NCBI GenBank assembly: GCA_040880125.1
Contig: JBBDJB010000024.1
Span: forward strand, 1 to 64,000
Length of the DNA: 64,000 nt
Reading direction: 5' to 3'
From: JBBDJB01 sp040880125
GTDB lineage: Bacteria; Planctomycetota; Planctomycetia; Pirellulales; JBBDJB01
The notes under the pieces were generated by a model. It was not told the origin of the DNA and made no database searches. It was given only the letters and a program-made list of their open reading frames with translations. Position numbers and translations under genes: made by a program. Positions 8,960 through 17,216 of this stretch are shown here, one piece after another (the stretch's first letter is position 1; each line of letters begins with the position of its first letter).

Positions 8960-9433
8960 GTGTCTGCGACGACCAAACCTGCTCCGCCCGACCGCATCGC
9001 CGGCGTCGATTTCGGCACCGTACGGATCGGGATCGCCATTGCGGACACCGCGGTATCAATCGCTGTGCCGCTGGAAAACTACACGCGTCGCACGGAGAAG
9101 ATCGACGCCGATTACTTCCGCAACCTGGCCCAGTGCGAGCGGCTGCAGCGGTTTGTCGTCGGGCTGCCCACGCACCTGCACGGCGGCGAAAGCCAGATGT
9201 CCGGCGAAGCGCGGCGGTTCGGCGCGTGGCTGAACGACGTGACCGGCGTGCCGGTCGAGTTCTTTGATGAGCGCTTCACCTCGAGCGAGGCCGAGCAGCT
9301 TCTGCTGGAAGCGAAGCTCAGCAAGAAGAAGCGCAAGGCCCGGCTCGACATGCTGGCCGCCCAACGGATGCTGGCCGCCTACCTGGAGTCCGGCAGCCGC
9401 GGTCAGACGTCGCTCGAATCGTTGGACGATTGA
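8960..9433 (+). CDS. ruvX: Putative Holliday junction resolvase RuvX (YqgF)
   Basis: This is a member of the RNase H-fold YqgF family, implicated in Holliday junction resolution and pre-16S rRNA processing. It has the expected three acidic blocks: GVDFGTVRIGIAIAD at the N terminus, the VVGLPTHLHGGES block, and FFDERFTSSEAEQLL. The GTG at 8960 is my preferred start because GAAGGA at 8944-8949 lies ten bases before it. An earlier GTG at 8942 would add six residues. The product is about 157 residues, a little longer than the usual 135-150. The stop overlaps the ATG of the next gene (TGATG), indicating translational coupling. Confidence 0.88.
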   Translation: MSATTKPAPPDRIAGVDFGTVRIGIAIADTAVSIAVPLENYTRRTEKIDADYFRNLAQCERLQRFVVGLPTHLHGGESQMSGEARRFGAWLNDVTGVPVEFFDERFTSSEAEQLLLEAKLSKKKRKARLDMLAAQRMLAAYLESGSRGQTSLESLDD

Positions 9434-10311
9434 TGCCACCCGACGTGAGCACGCTGATCTTTGGCTGCGGCTATCTGGGAAGTCGCGTGGCGCGGCGGCT
9501 GCTCGACCGTGGCGAGATCGTCTTCGCCGCCACTCGGTCCAGCGATCGCGCCCGGCAGCTCCAGCGGCTCGGCTGCCGGACGGTCGTGGCAGACGTCACT
9601 GAGCCGAGCTCGCTCACTGGGTTGCCACAGGTGGATCGCGTACTGTACGCGATCGGCTACGACCGCCGCAGCGATCGCTCGATCCAAGAAGTCTACGCGG
9701 GCGGACTTCAGGCGGTGCTCGACGCGGTCCCGCCTGGCTTTGAAAAGCTCCTCTACATCAGCTCCACCGGCGTCTATTCCCAGACCGGCGACGCCTGGAT
9801 CGACGAGCAGTCGCCGTGCGAGCCGGTGCGCGAGGGCGGCAAGGCCGCGCTGGCGGCCGAGCGCGTGCTGCAGGATCACGCCAGCGGTTTAAGGGGCGTC
9901 ATTCTTCGACTGGCCGGCATCTATGGACCGGGGCGAGTGCCCTATCTCGACAAGATGCGGCAGGGAGAGCCGATTCCCTCACCGCAACGCGGGTTTTTGA
10001 ACCTGATCCATGTCGAGGACGCGGCCTCAATCGTCCTGGCTGCACTGGATCGTGCCACTCCGCCGGCGCTCTTTTGCGTCAGCGACGGCCAGCCCGTGAA
10101 GCGCGGCGACTATTATCGGGAGGCGGCAAAGCGAATCGGGGCGCCGCAGCCTCGCTTCGCGACCGATCCCCAAACGCCGGCGGCCTCGCGTGCATCATCG
10201 AGCAAGCGCGTGTCGAATCGGCGCCTCGTCGAGCAACTCGGCGTGACACTCGCCTTTTCGTCTTATCGAGAGGGCCTGGCCGCCATTTTGTCCGCAGAGT
10301 CATCCCGCTAG
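9433..10311 (+). CDS. NAD(P)-binding SDR/epimerase family protein, YeeZ-like
   Basis: This 292-residue protein starts with the Rossmann dinucleotide motif LIFGCGYLGSRVARRLL and has the extended-SDR continuation YISSTGVYSQTGDAWIDE. The usual Tyr-x-x-x-Lys pair is not obvious, as in the YeeZ group of predicted epimerases or dehydrogenases. The ATG overlaps the ruvX stop codon, so the two are co-translated. The substrate is unknown. The C-terminal part (SNRRLVEQLGVTLAFSSYREGL) matches the usual end of this family. Confidence 0.78.
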   Translation: MPPDVSTLIFGCGYLGSRVARRLLDRGEIVFAATRSSDRARQLQRLGCRTVVADVTEPSSLTGLPQVDRVLYAIGYDRRSDRSIQEVYAGGLQAVLDAVPPGFEKLLYISSTGVYSQTGDAWIDEQSPCEPVREGGKAALAAERVLQDHASGLRGVILRLAGIYGPGRVPYLDKMRQGEPIPSPQRGFLNLIHVEDAASIVLAALDRATPPALFCVSDGQPVKRGDYYREAAKRIGAPQPRFATDPQTPAASRASSSKRVSNRRLVEQLGVTLAFSSYREGLAAILSAESSR

Positions 10312-10487
10312 CGAGCCACAGGCGCACGCGGCAGAGAGCGCGGTGGACATAGCCATGCGTTGGGGCGTTTCCACGGCCGGTCGCTTTCCGATCCGGCCGG
10401 ATTGCTCTAAAATCGCTCAGCAGCGTCCCGGCGGCGGGGTACTCCACCGCCCTCGGCACTCCCAGCCCAAAGCAAGGAAATCGCCCG

Positions 10488-11270
10488 ATGTTGGAGCGGA
10501 CCCCCATCTTCCCGCACGTCCTGGAGCTGAATCACCAGGCGCGGCAGCGAATCGGCTGCAGCGTCTACCTGGTGTACGAAGGACAGGAGTGGACGCTGAT
10601 CGACATCGGGTACGAGGACGCGGTCGATGACTTCATCGAGCTCATCCGCCAGCTCGACTTCCCGCTCTCGCAGTGCAAGACGCTCATCGCCTCGCATGCG
10701 GACGTTGACCACATCCAGGGCCTGGCCAAGGCAAAGCAGATCCTCAAGACGACGGTCACCGCCCATCGCCTGGCGGCCGAACCGCTGCGGACCGGGGACA
10801 AGCTCTCCACATTCGCCGAAATCGCCGCGCAGGACATTCACCTGCCGATGCCGCCGGTAGAGGTCGACACGCTGGTCGACCAGGGTGACATCATCCGCGT
10901 CGGCAACCTAGAGCTGGAAGTCTGGCATACGCCCGGCCACACCGACAGCCAGCTTTCCTTCCGCTTGGGCGATCTGCTCTTCAGCGGCGACAACCTTTTC
11001 CGCGACGGCTGCGTGGGTGCGATCGACGCCCATCACGGCAGCGACCTGGAGGCGTTCGTCCGCTCGCTGGAGCGCATCCGCGACAGTAGCGTCCAGTGGC
11101 TGCTCCCCAGCCACGGGCCGGTCTTTCGCAAGGACATCGGCCTGCTCGACCGGACGATCGAGCGGCTGAAAGGCTACCTGCACATGGCCGACTTCGGCAC
11201 CTGCGCGGTCGACTGGCCACTGATGGACCAGTGGGAAACCGAGCTGGCCCGCGGCAAGCTGCCGGAGTGA
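10488..11270 (+). CDS. MBL-fold metallo-hydrolase
   Basis: This 260-residue cytosolic protein has the metallo-beta-lactamase fold. The metal-binding signature is SHADVDHIQG near residues 68-77, with Ala where the second His of HxHxDH usually lies. Further ligands are in VWHTPGHTDSQLSF (His), LFSGDNLFRDGCVG (Asp) and LLPSHGPV (His). The arrangement fits hydrolases of the glyoxalase II or lactonase type. The missing His may change metal occupancy. The gene stands alone between the SDR gene and a palindromic repeat. The substrate is not inferable. Confidence 0.85.
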   Translation: MLERTPIFPHVLELNHQARQRIGCSVYLVYEGQEWTLIDIGYEDAVDDFIELIRQLDFPLSQCKTLIASHADVDHIQGLAKAKQILKTTVTAHRLAAEPLRTGDKLSTFAEIAAQDIHLPMPPVEVDTLVDQGDIIRVGNLELEVWHTPGHTDSQLSFRLGDLLFSGDNLFRDGCVGAIDAHHGSDLEAFVRSLERIRDSSVQWLLPSHGPVFRKDIGLLDRTIERLKGYLHMADFGTCAVDWPLMDQWETELARGKLPE

Positions 11271-11276
11271 CTGGCC

Positions 11277-11298
11277 GCACAGACTTTCTTGTCTGTGC
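11277..11298. repeat. Palindromic repeat, type A (CACAGAC family)
   Basis: GCACAGAC at 11277-11284 pairs with GTCTGTGC at 11291-11298 around a six-base loop. It starts seven bases after the MBL hydrolase stop codon. Other copies lie at 21642, 36572, 44606 and 58829. Confidence 0.7.
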
Positions 11299-11551
11299 TT
11301 TTCACTCGGTCTTTGCCGTCGCAGGCGGAGCGGCAAACGGCCGCACAAAGCCGCAAACATTGCCCACCTCGCCGGGTCGCGCAATCGCAGCGCGATCCGC
11401 GTTCCGTCTGTGAGGGATGTGCCGGATATTCGCTCAATGCCGGCTGTCCGGATTGCCGATGCTAGGTGCAGACCCAATTGCGGCCATTTGGGGCCGCGGG
11501 CGGGGCACACTCGCCGCCGCCGTCATCTCGATCATCCCGGGGGGGACTGTG

Positions 11552-11884
11552 ATGTTGCGCTGTGTTACCTTTGCGCTGTTGTGCGGTTGCGGTTTGGGCC
11601 TGGCGACATTTGACGCCAGCCCGGCCGCCGCACAAGAAGCAGCCTATGGACAAACTTGGGCTCGTCCGTACGACACCCGAGACTGGGAGCGGTTTTACCA
11701 CTACCCCTACGTTTACTACCCGCAGAACTTCTGGGGCAGCGAGTACTACCGCAGCAGCGACAACATGTACTACCGGTATCCGCCGGAGATGCGGATCCCG
11801 GTCTACAACAAGAAGTGGCACAACTATTATCCGGCGGGCCGGTTGTACCACATCGGACACCACTTCATCCTGGACGTGTTCTAG
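11552..11884 (+). CDS. Conserved planctomycete secreted Tyr-rich protein
   Basis: This small exported protein is about 110 residues long. The frame is open from 11417, but the ATG at 11552 follows a G-rich ribosome site and begins a proper signal peptide (CVTFALLCGCGLGLATF, cleavage near AAAQ). The mature part is packed with aromatic residues (RFYHYPYVYYPQNFW, YYRYPPEMRIPVYNKKWHNYY) and ends GHHFILDVF. I recall near-identical proteins across Pirellulales genomes, sometimes labelled calmodulin-binding without experimental support. Its function is unknown. A cell-envelope structural role is a guess. Confidence 0.75.
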   Translation: MLRCVTFALLCGCGLGLATFDASPAAAQEAAYGQTWARPYDTRDWERFYHYPYVYYPQNFWGSEYYRSSDNMYYRYPPEMRIPVYNKKWHNYYPAGRLYHIGHHFILDVF

Positions 11885-11926
11885 ACGGCAGCGGGCTTGC
11901 CCAGCCATGCTCGGTAGCGCCACCGA

Positions 11927-13129
11927 TTAAGCCTCGCCAAACGCCTCTCGTGCGATGCGGTAGTATAGTTCGGCGGCCTGCTCGAGTTGCGATATCTCCA
12001 GCCACTCGTCGGCCGTATGGGCCTGGTCGATGGAGCCGGGTCCAAACACGACCGACGGCACGCCGGCTGCATCGAACGCTGAAGCATCCGTGCCGTAGGC
12101 CACGCCCGTCTTGCGGCACTCCGGCACCTGCTCCTGCACGATCGACATCAGCCGCTCGGCCCACGCACCGTTATTGGCATCCGATAGCCCCGGGCTGACC
12201 GAATACGGCTCATCATGCTGAATCTCAGGCTGGCCGCCGGCGTTGCGGTTCAGATAATCGACCAGCTTGCCATACGCCTGCTGGGCGTCTTCCCCCGGTG
12301 TCAGTCGGCGATCGATGTCGATCGTCACCCGATCCGGCACGGTATTCACGCTGATACCGCCCTGGATCATGCTCACGCATACGGTCGGCCGCCCACACAG
12401 CGGATGTTCTTCCAGTCGCGGGATCTCTTCGCGATGATAGCGCTCAACCGCCTCGATCACCGGCACCATCTTATAGATGGCGTTCACACCGCGCTGCGGC
12501 TGGGAAGTGTGGGCTGCGCGGCCCCGCGCGTGGCAGCGCCACCGCAGCACGCCCTTGTGGGCGACTACGACGTTCAGGTCGGTCGGCTCGGCGACGATTG
12601 CTCCGTCCGGCGGCTTGGCGAAAAACGTTCGCTTCCCGCCGTGCCACAGCTCGGCCATCGCCGTAGCGCCGGTGAAGCCGAACTCCTCGTTGACCGAGCA
12701 TGCCATCACCACGGTCGGCATCCCCTCGGGCCGCTCCTGGGCCAGCCGCAGGAAGGCCGTCAACATGGCCGCCATCCCGCCCTTAATATCGCACGAGCCG
12801 CGGCCGTAGATCTTGCCGCCTTCGATCCGCGGATCGAACGGATCGATCGTCATTCCGTCGACCGGCACCGTGTCCTGGTGGGCTTCCAGCAGCAGCAGCT
12901 TGCCGCCTTCGGAAGGCGGCCGCGCGCCGTCGACGCGGGCCAGGATGTTGTCGCGCCGCGGGGCAACCATCTGCCGGTGCCAGGGCAGATCGTGACGCTG
13001 AAACAGTTCTTGCAGGTAATCAGTCAGCCGCGCTTCGAAGTATTCCGGCCCGTCAAGATCGCGTCCCATCGGATTGACGCTGGGAATCGACACCAGTTCC
13101 GCCAACAGATCCGCCGGCGCAAGGGACAT
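11927..13129 (-). CDS. M20 family metallopeptidase/deacylase (ArgE/DapE group)
   Basis: This 400-residue enzyme has the di-zinc M20 fold of acetylornithine deacetylase, succinyl-diaminopimelate desuccinylase and carboxypeptidase G2. Visible ligands are His and Asp in LLEAHQDTVPVDG, Asp in GRGSCDIKGGMAAM, the catalytic Glu pair in VNEEFGFTG, and the late His in GSIDQAHTADEWLEI. A dimerisation domain occupies roughly residues 185-295. It should remove an acyl or amino-acyl group from a small substrate. Whether the role is ArgE-like or DapE-like cannot be decided from the neighbours. It is convergent with the Tyr-rich protein gene. Confidence 0.88.
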   Translation of the reverse strand: MSLAPADLLAELVSIPSVNPMGRDLDGPEYFEARLTDYLQELFQRHDLPWHRQMVAPRRDNILARVDGARPPSEGGKLLLLEAHQDTVPVDGMTIDPFDPRIEGGKIYGRGSCDIKGGMAAMLTAFLRLAQERPEGMPTVVMACSVNEEFGFTGATAMAELWHGGKRTFFAKPPDGAIVAEPTDLNVVVAHKGVLRWRCHARGRAAHTSQPQRGVNAIYKMVPVIEAVERYHREEIPRLEEHPLCGRPTVCVSMIQGGISVNTVPDRVTIDIDRRLTPGEDAQQAYGKLVDYLNRNAGGQPEIQHDEPYSVSPGLSDANNGAWAERLMSIVQEQVPECRKTGVAYGTDASAFDAAGVPSVVFGPGSIDQAHTADEWLEISQLEQAAELYYRIAREAFGEA

Positions 13130-13251
13130 AGAGAAGATGCTCCTGGGGGTGAGCTGCCGCCGGCGCGATGCGTGCCGAGCGTGGCCGGAGCGAATCGTCC
13201 GGCATCGCCGAACGTATCACTCGCCCCGCGTACTAGCAAGAGAGACTCCGC

Positions 13252-13608
13252 TCATCGCCGCGAGCGTAATAGCTGCAGCCGCACAGCTCGCAAGCCGACG
13301 ATGCCGGTGCGCACGATCCACACCAGACTCATCGCCAGCGGCGCGATCACGAGAAAGCTGATCAGCAGCCAGCGGGGATCGACCGATTCGGCGGGAAAAA
13401 GCCTCACAGCCGGCACGGAGCCGAATCCGGCTCCCACGAGCGAGCCCGCACAGCGGTCCGCCCAACCGCCCCGCACAATCATCCCTGCCATACACGCCGG
13501 CACGACAATCAACGCGGCGGCAAATTCCATCCTCCCCATCGCGGCGGCGGCCGATAGTGCCGCGACGGCGGTGGTCAGCAGGAACAGAGTTCGAAGATGG
13601 AACTGCAT
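13252..13608 (-). CDS. Planctomycete small membrane protein (MQFxLRTL type)
   Basis: This 118-residue protein begins MQFHLRTLFLLTTAVAALSA, a start typical of numerous small planctomycete membrane proteins of unknown function. Three to four hydrophobic stretches fill it (residues 7-24, 29-46, about 55-70 and 82-103), with a basic tail. The frame extends upstream, but the ATG at 13608 fits the family start. The gene diverges from the nuo operon promoter. Confidence 0.65.
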   Translation of the reverse strand: MQFHLRTLFLLTTAVAALSAAAAMGRMEFAAALIVVPACMAGMIVRGGWADRCAGSLVGAGFGSVPAVRLFPAESVDPRWLLISFLVIAPLAMSLVWIVRTGIVGLRAVRLQLLRSRR

Positions 13609-13756
13609 GGGGCGTAGTAGCTGAATCCGTGACAATTCAGCATTGCGAGATAGCAAGAGGAGTAACGCGTGTATTGAACCAGTTGTCGACTTGCCGATGC
13701 AACAAGTTATTCGCTGCGGCGACGTAAACCCGGCTGCTTGGCTCATTTTTCGCCGG

Positions 13757-13785
13757 TTGACCATCCCTGGGGGGGCCGCTAGGAT
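13757..13785 (+). promoter_or_regulatory. Probable nuo operon promoter
   Basis: A -35 box TTGACC at 13757-13762 and a -10 box TAGGAT at 13780-13785 are separated by 17 bases. Transcription would begin near 13792, about 100 bases before the nuoA ATG. The rest of the 13609-13890 gap holds nothing else recognised. Confidence 0.5.
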
Positions 13786-13890
13786 GCATGCGCACGACTC
13801 GGCTTCGGTCGGGTTTTTATTTCGCATAGTTTGTGACAAGATTCACAAAGTACGATGGGGTGATTGCAACCCCATCTGACCGTTGACTTT

Positions 13891-14301
13891 ATGGAAATCA
13901 GTACCCTCCCGATCCTCCTGTTCGCGGTCATTGCCACGGTCTTTTCCCTGGGACTGTTGGGCGTGGGACGGCTGTTCGGCCCCAGCCGTACCAGTCCGGT
14001 GAAGGAGATGCCCTACGAGAGCGGCATGGATCCGATCCATGACGCGCGGCGACGGTTCCGCGTGCGGTTTCACCTGGTCGCTGTGGCGTTTTTGCTGTTC
14101 GACGTCGAGCTCCTATTTCTTTATCCGTGGGCCGTGGCTAGCCGCAACCCGCAGGGGATCGACGCGGTAACCGCCGCGACCGCGAGTGAAGCTCTGATCT
14201 CCAGCCGGCATTTGGTGTTCGGTGGCGTGATGGTGTTTCTTTTGCTGTTGGTCCTGGGCTTTGTCTACGACTGGCGGAAAGGACTATTTCGATGGCGATA
14301 G
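13891..14301 (+). CDS. nuoA: NADH-quinone oxidoreductase subunit A
   Basis: This is the first membrane-arm subunit of complex I, which couples NADH oxidation by quinone to proton export. It has three hydrophobic helices with the conserved loop EMPYESGMDP between the first two and FHLVAVAFLLFDVELLFLYPWA in the second. At 136 residues it is normal length. The ATG at 13891 is chosen over a TTG at 13864. It overlaps nuoB by ten bases and opens the fourteen-gene operon. Confidence 0.95.
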   Translation: MEISTLPILLFAVIATVFSLGLLGVGRLFGPSRTSPVKEMPYESGMDPIHDARRRFRVRFHLVAVAFLLFDVELLFLYPWAVASRNPQGIDAVTAATASEALISSRHLVFGGVMVFLLLLVLGFVYDWRKGLFRWR

Positions 14302-14900
14302 AAATCCCGGAAAACGTCGTCGTCAGCCGGCTCGACGCCCTGGCCAGTTGGTGCCGCAAGAACAGCCTGTGGCCGATGCCCTTCGCGACGGCCTGCTGCG
14401 GCATCGAGTTGATGGCCACCGGCGCGAGCCGCCACGACTTGGCCCGCTTCGGGGCCGAAGTGTTCCGCTTCAGCCCGCGGCAGTGCGACCTGATGATCGT
14501 CGCCGGCCGCGTGGTGATGAAGATGCTGCCCGTGTTGCAGCGGATCTGGCAGCAGATGCACGAGCCGAAGTGGTGCATTTCTATGGGCGCCTGCGCCTCG
14601 ACCGGCGGAGTCTTTGACACCTACTGCGTAGTGCAGGGGATCGACCGCTTCCTTCCCGTGGACATGTACGTGCCGGGCTGCCCACCGCGGCCGGAGCAAT
14701 TGATCCAGAGCATCATCGACCTGCAGGACATCATCCAGCAGCGGGGCACCATTCGCGGCGTGGAGTTCACCGCAGCCGCCCGGCAGCAGCCGAAACGGGC
14801 CCTGATCGAGCTTCCTATCTTGGGCGACGTCCGCACGCCGCCGCATCACAACGGCCCGATACCGCCCGCCACTCTCGCCAGTGGGAAGGATCGCGCATGA
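14292..14900 (+). CDS. nuoB: NADH-quinone oxidoreductase subunit B
   Basis: This peripheral-arm subunit carries iron-sulphur cluster N2, the last electron carrier before quinone. The four cluster cysteines are visible in FATACCGIELMA (adjacent pair), GACASTGG and YVPGCPPRPEQL. SPRQCDLMIVAG is also conserved. At 202 residues it has an unremarkable C-terminal extension. It overlaps nuoA by ten bases and nuoC by four (ATGA). Confidence 0.97.
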   Translation: MAIEIPENVVVSRLDALASWCRKNSLWPMPFATACCGIELMATGASRHDLARFGAEVFRFSPRQCDLMIVAGRVVMKMLPVLQRIWQQMHEPKWCISMGACASTGGVFDTYCVVQGIDRFLPVDMYVPGCPPRPEQLIQSIIDLQDIIQQRGTIRGVEFTAAARQQPKRALIELPILGDVRTPPHHNGPIPPATLASGKDRA

Positions 14901-15394
14901 CCGACCCGGCGGTAATCAGCGCTTTGACGGCGGCCTACCCGGACGTGGTGACCAGCGAGTTCCGTGGCGACGTCCGGGCGATGGTGCCGCGCGAGAGCCT
15001 GATCGCGGTGATGTCCCGCCTCCGCGACGAGCAGGGTTACGACATGCTTTCGGACATCACCTGCGTCGACTACCTGCGGTACCGCGACGCCACCGACCGC
15101 TTCGGCCTGGTGTACCTGCTGGTGAACACGACCACCGCGGCACGGTTGACCGTGCGGACGTTCGTGAATGAACCGGACCTGGATGTGCCGAGCGTCGTGC
15201 CGTTATGGCCGGGGGCGAACTGGCTGGAGCGCGAGGTGTGGGACATGTTCGGCATCCGCTTCACCGATCACCCGGACCTTCGCCGGATCCTGCTGCCCGA
15301 GGAGTTCACGGCCCATCCGCTCCGCAAGGATTATCCCCTGCAGGGCCGCGGCGAGCGCCACAACTTCCCCGTAATCCGACGCGCGGAGGCCTGA
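14897..15394 (+). CDS. nuoC: NADH-quinone oxidoreductase subunit C
   Basis: This 165-residue subunit (30-kDa family) joins subunit D at the quinone site. Family features are YLLVNTTTAARLTVRTFV, the block WPGANWLEREVWDMFGIRFTDHPDLRRIL, and the ending HPLRKDYPLQGRGER. It is a separate protein here, not fused to NuoD as in Escherichia coli. Its ATG overlaps the nuoB stop, and nuoD begins one base after its own stop. Confidence 0.96.
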   Translation: MTDPAVISALTAAYPDVVTSEFRGDVRAMVPRESLIAVMSRLRDEQGYDMLSDITCVDYLRYRDATDRFGLVYLLVNTTTAARLTVRTFVNEPDLDVPSVVPLWPGANWLEREVWDMFGIRFTDHPDLRRILLPEEFTAHPLRKDYPLQGRGERHNFPVIRRAEA

Positions 15395-15395
15395 G

Positions 15396-16622
15396 ATGCC
15401 CTTGGCACCCTCGACGCTCACGGGCACCAGCGCCGATCAGGCCCGCGAGGACTACGTCTGGACGCTCAACTTCGGCCCGCAACACCCGGCCACACACACC
15501 ACGCTGCGCATCGTGCTGAAGCTGGACGGCGAACGCGTGCTCGGCGCATTGCCGGACATCGGCTTTCTCCACTCCGGCTTCGAAAAGATCGGCGAGCACC
15601 TCGACTACAACCAGTACGTCACCATCACCGACCGCATGAACTACATCTCGCCCATGGCCAACAACGTGGCCTGGCACCATGCCGTCGAAAAGCTGATGGG
15701 CGTCGAGATCACCCCGCGCTGCAAGTACGTCCGCACGATCGTGGCCGAACTGGCGCGTATCAGCGATCACCTGCTGTGCGTCGGCGCGATGGGGCTGGAC
15801 ACCGGCGCATTCACCTATTTCCTGTATGCCTTCTATCAGCGCGAAGTCCTGTACAACATCTTCGAGACTCTATGCGGCGCCCGGTTCACCAACAGCTACA
15901 CCCGCGTGGGCGGTGCGATGCACGACATCACGCCGCTGGTCGTCGAGATGATCCGCACGTTCGTCAAGGACTTCCCCAAGACGCTTCGCGACATGGAGCG
16001 GCTGCTCAATCGCAACCGCATCTTCGTCGACCGTACCAAGGGCGTGGGGCTGCTCAGGCGCGAGGAGGCCATCGCCGGCAGCGCCTCCGGACCGATCGCC
16101 CGAGCCAGCGGCGTCACGCGAGACCTGCGCAAGGACGAGCCGTATTTGTCGTATGCGGACTTCGACTTCGCCGTCCCCTGCATGACCACTGGCGACTGCT
16201 ACGCCCGCTACCTGGTCCGCATGGCGGAGATGTGGGAGAGCCTGAAGATCGTCGAGCAGGCGGTGGAGAACATCCCGGCCGGGCCGATCAACGTCGGCGT
16301 CGGCGACCGAGCCACGCTGCCGCAAAAGGAGCAGGTTTACCAGACCATCGAGGGCACCATCTCGCACTTCGAACTGGTCATGTCCAACCGCGGCATGGAA
16401 GTCCCCAGCGAAGAGGTGTACGGCGCGATCGAGGCTCCCAACGGCGAGCTGGGTTTTTACATCGTGGGCGACGGCAGCGACGTCGCCTACCGCGCCCGTT
16501 GCCGGCCGCCGTCGTTCATCCACTTCGCCCTGTTCCCGCAAATGATCCTCGGGCACACGCTCAGCGACGTGGTGGCCGTACTAGGTAGCCTGAACATCAT
16601 CGCGGCCGAACTGGACCGTTAA
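15396..16622 (+). CDS. nuoD: NADH-quinone oxidoreductase subunit D
   Basis: This 408-residue 49-kDa-family subunit forms the quinone-binding pocket with NuoB. The N terminus has NFGPQHPATHTTLRIVLKLDGE, with the conserved HPATH loop, followed by GFLHSGFEKIGEHLDYNQY. The C terminus ends with the typical GHTLSDVVAVLGSLNIIAAELDR. Length is standard. Translational coupling to nuoC is likely given the one-base gap. Confidence 0.97.
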   Translation: MPLAPSTLTGTSADQAREDYVWTLNFGPQHPATHTTLRIVLKLDGERVLGALPDIGFLHSGFEKIGEHLDYNQYVTITDRMNYISPMANNVAWHHAVEKLMGVEITPRCKYVRTIVAELARISDHLLCVGAMGLDTGAFTYFLYAFYQREVLYNIFETLCGARFTNSYTRVGGAMHDITPLVVEMIRTFVKDFPKTLRDMERLLNRNRIFVDRTKGVGLLRREEAIAGSASGPIARASGVTRDLRKDEPYLSYADFDFAVPCMTTGDCYARYLVRMAEMWESLKIVEQAVENIPAGPINVGVGDRATLPQKEQVYQTIEGTISHFELVMSNRGMEVPSEEVYGAIEAPNGELGFYIVGDGSDVAYRARCRPPSFIHFALFPQMILGHTLSDVVAVLGSLNIIAAELDR

Positions 16623-16646
16623 GAACAAGTTGAAGAGCGAAAGCGA

Positions 16647-17132
16647 ATGGCAACGGCCGAGCGCGTACTCACCGACGAAATGATCAACCAGATCAAGGCG
16701 TTCTTTCCGCGCTATCCCACGCTCCAGGCGGTCACACTGCCGGCGCTGCACGTGGTGAACGATCATCTGCGGCACGTGCCGCTACAGGCGGTGGTGGAGA
16801 TCGCGGAGCTGCTGGAACTTGCGCCGGCCGTCGTGCAAGACACGCTGACCTTTTACGGATTCTTCAAGCAGGACGCGCCGCACGGACGCACTCGGGCCTG
16901 GGTCTGCCGCTCGATTAGCTGCGCATTGCGCGGGGGCGAGGAAGTCCTCGATCACATGTGCCAGCAGGCCGGCATCCGCCCAGGCGAGACCACCTCGGAC
17001 GGCCGGCTCACGTTGGAGTATGCCGAATGCCTGGGAGCCTGCGAGTTCGCCCCCTGCATGCTGGCCGGCGATACCCTGCATCGGGATTTGAATAACGACA
17101 AGGCGGACGTGTTCCTCAACTCGCTCAAATGA
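16647..17132 (+). CDS. nuoE: NADH-quinone oxidoreductase subunit E
   Basis: This 161-residue subunit has a thioredoxin-like [2Fe-2S] fold holding cluster N1a beside NuoF. The cluster cysteines lie in VCRSISCALRGGEEVL and in EYAECLGACEFAPCM. It follows nuoD after 24 bases and precedes nuoF by 84 bases. Confidence 0.94.
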   Translation: MATAERVLTDEMINQIKAFFPRYPTLQAVTLPALHVVNDHLRHVPLQAVVEIAELLELAPAVVQDTLTFYGFFKQDAPHGRTRAWVCRSISCALRGGEEVLDHMCQQAGIRPGETTSDGRLTLEYAECLGACEFAPCMLAGDTLHRDLNNDKADVFLNSLK

Positions 17133-17216
17133 AGGCGATCCACTCGAGAGAAGCCGTCCCGCTTGCCTGCCGCACGTGGCCGAGCTGAGCAATAACGAAT
17201 TGGCGATCGGATAACC

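Noticed and set aside
13786..13860. A transcription attenuator in the nuo leader
   Set aside because: A short CGAC/GTCG stem precedes five T's, but the stem is only four base pairs and the evidence is too weak.
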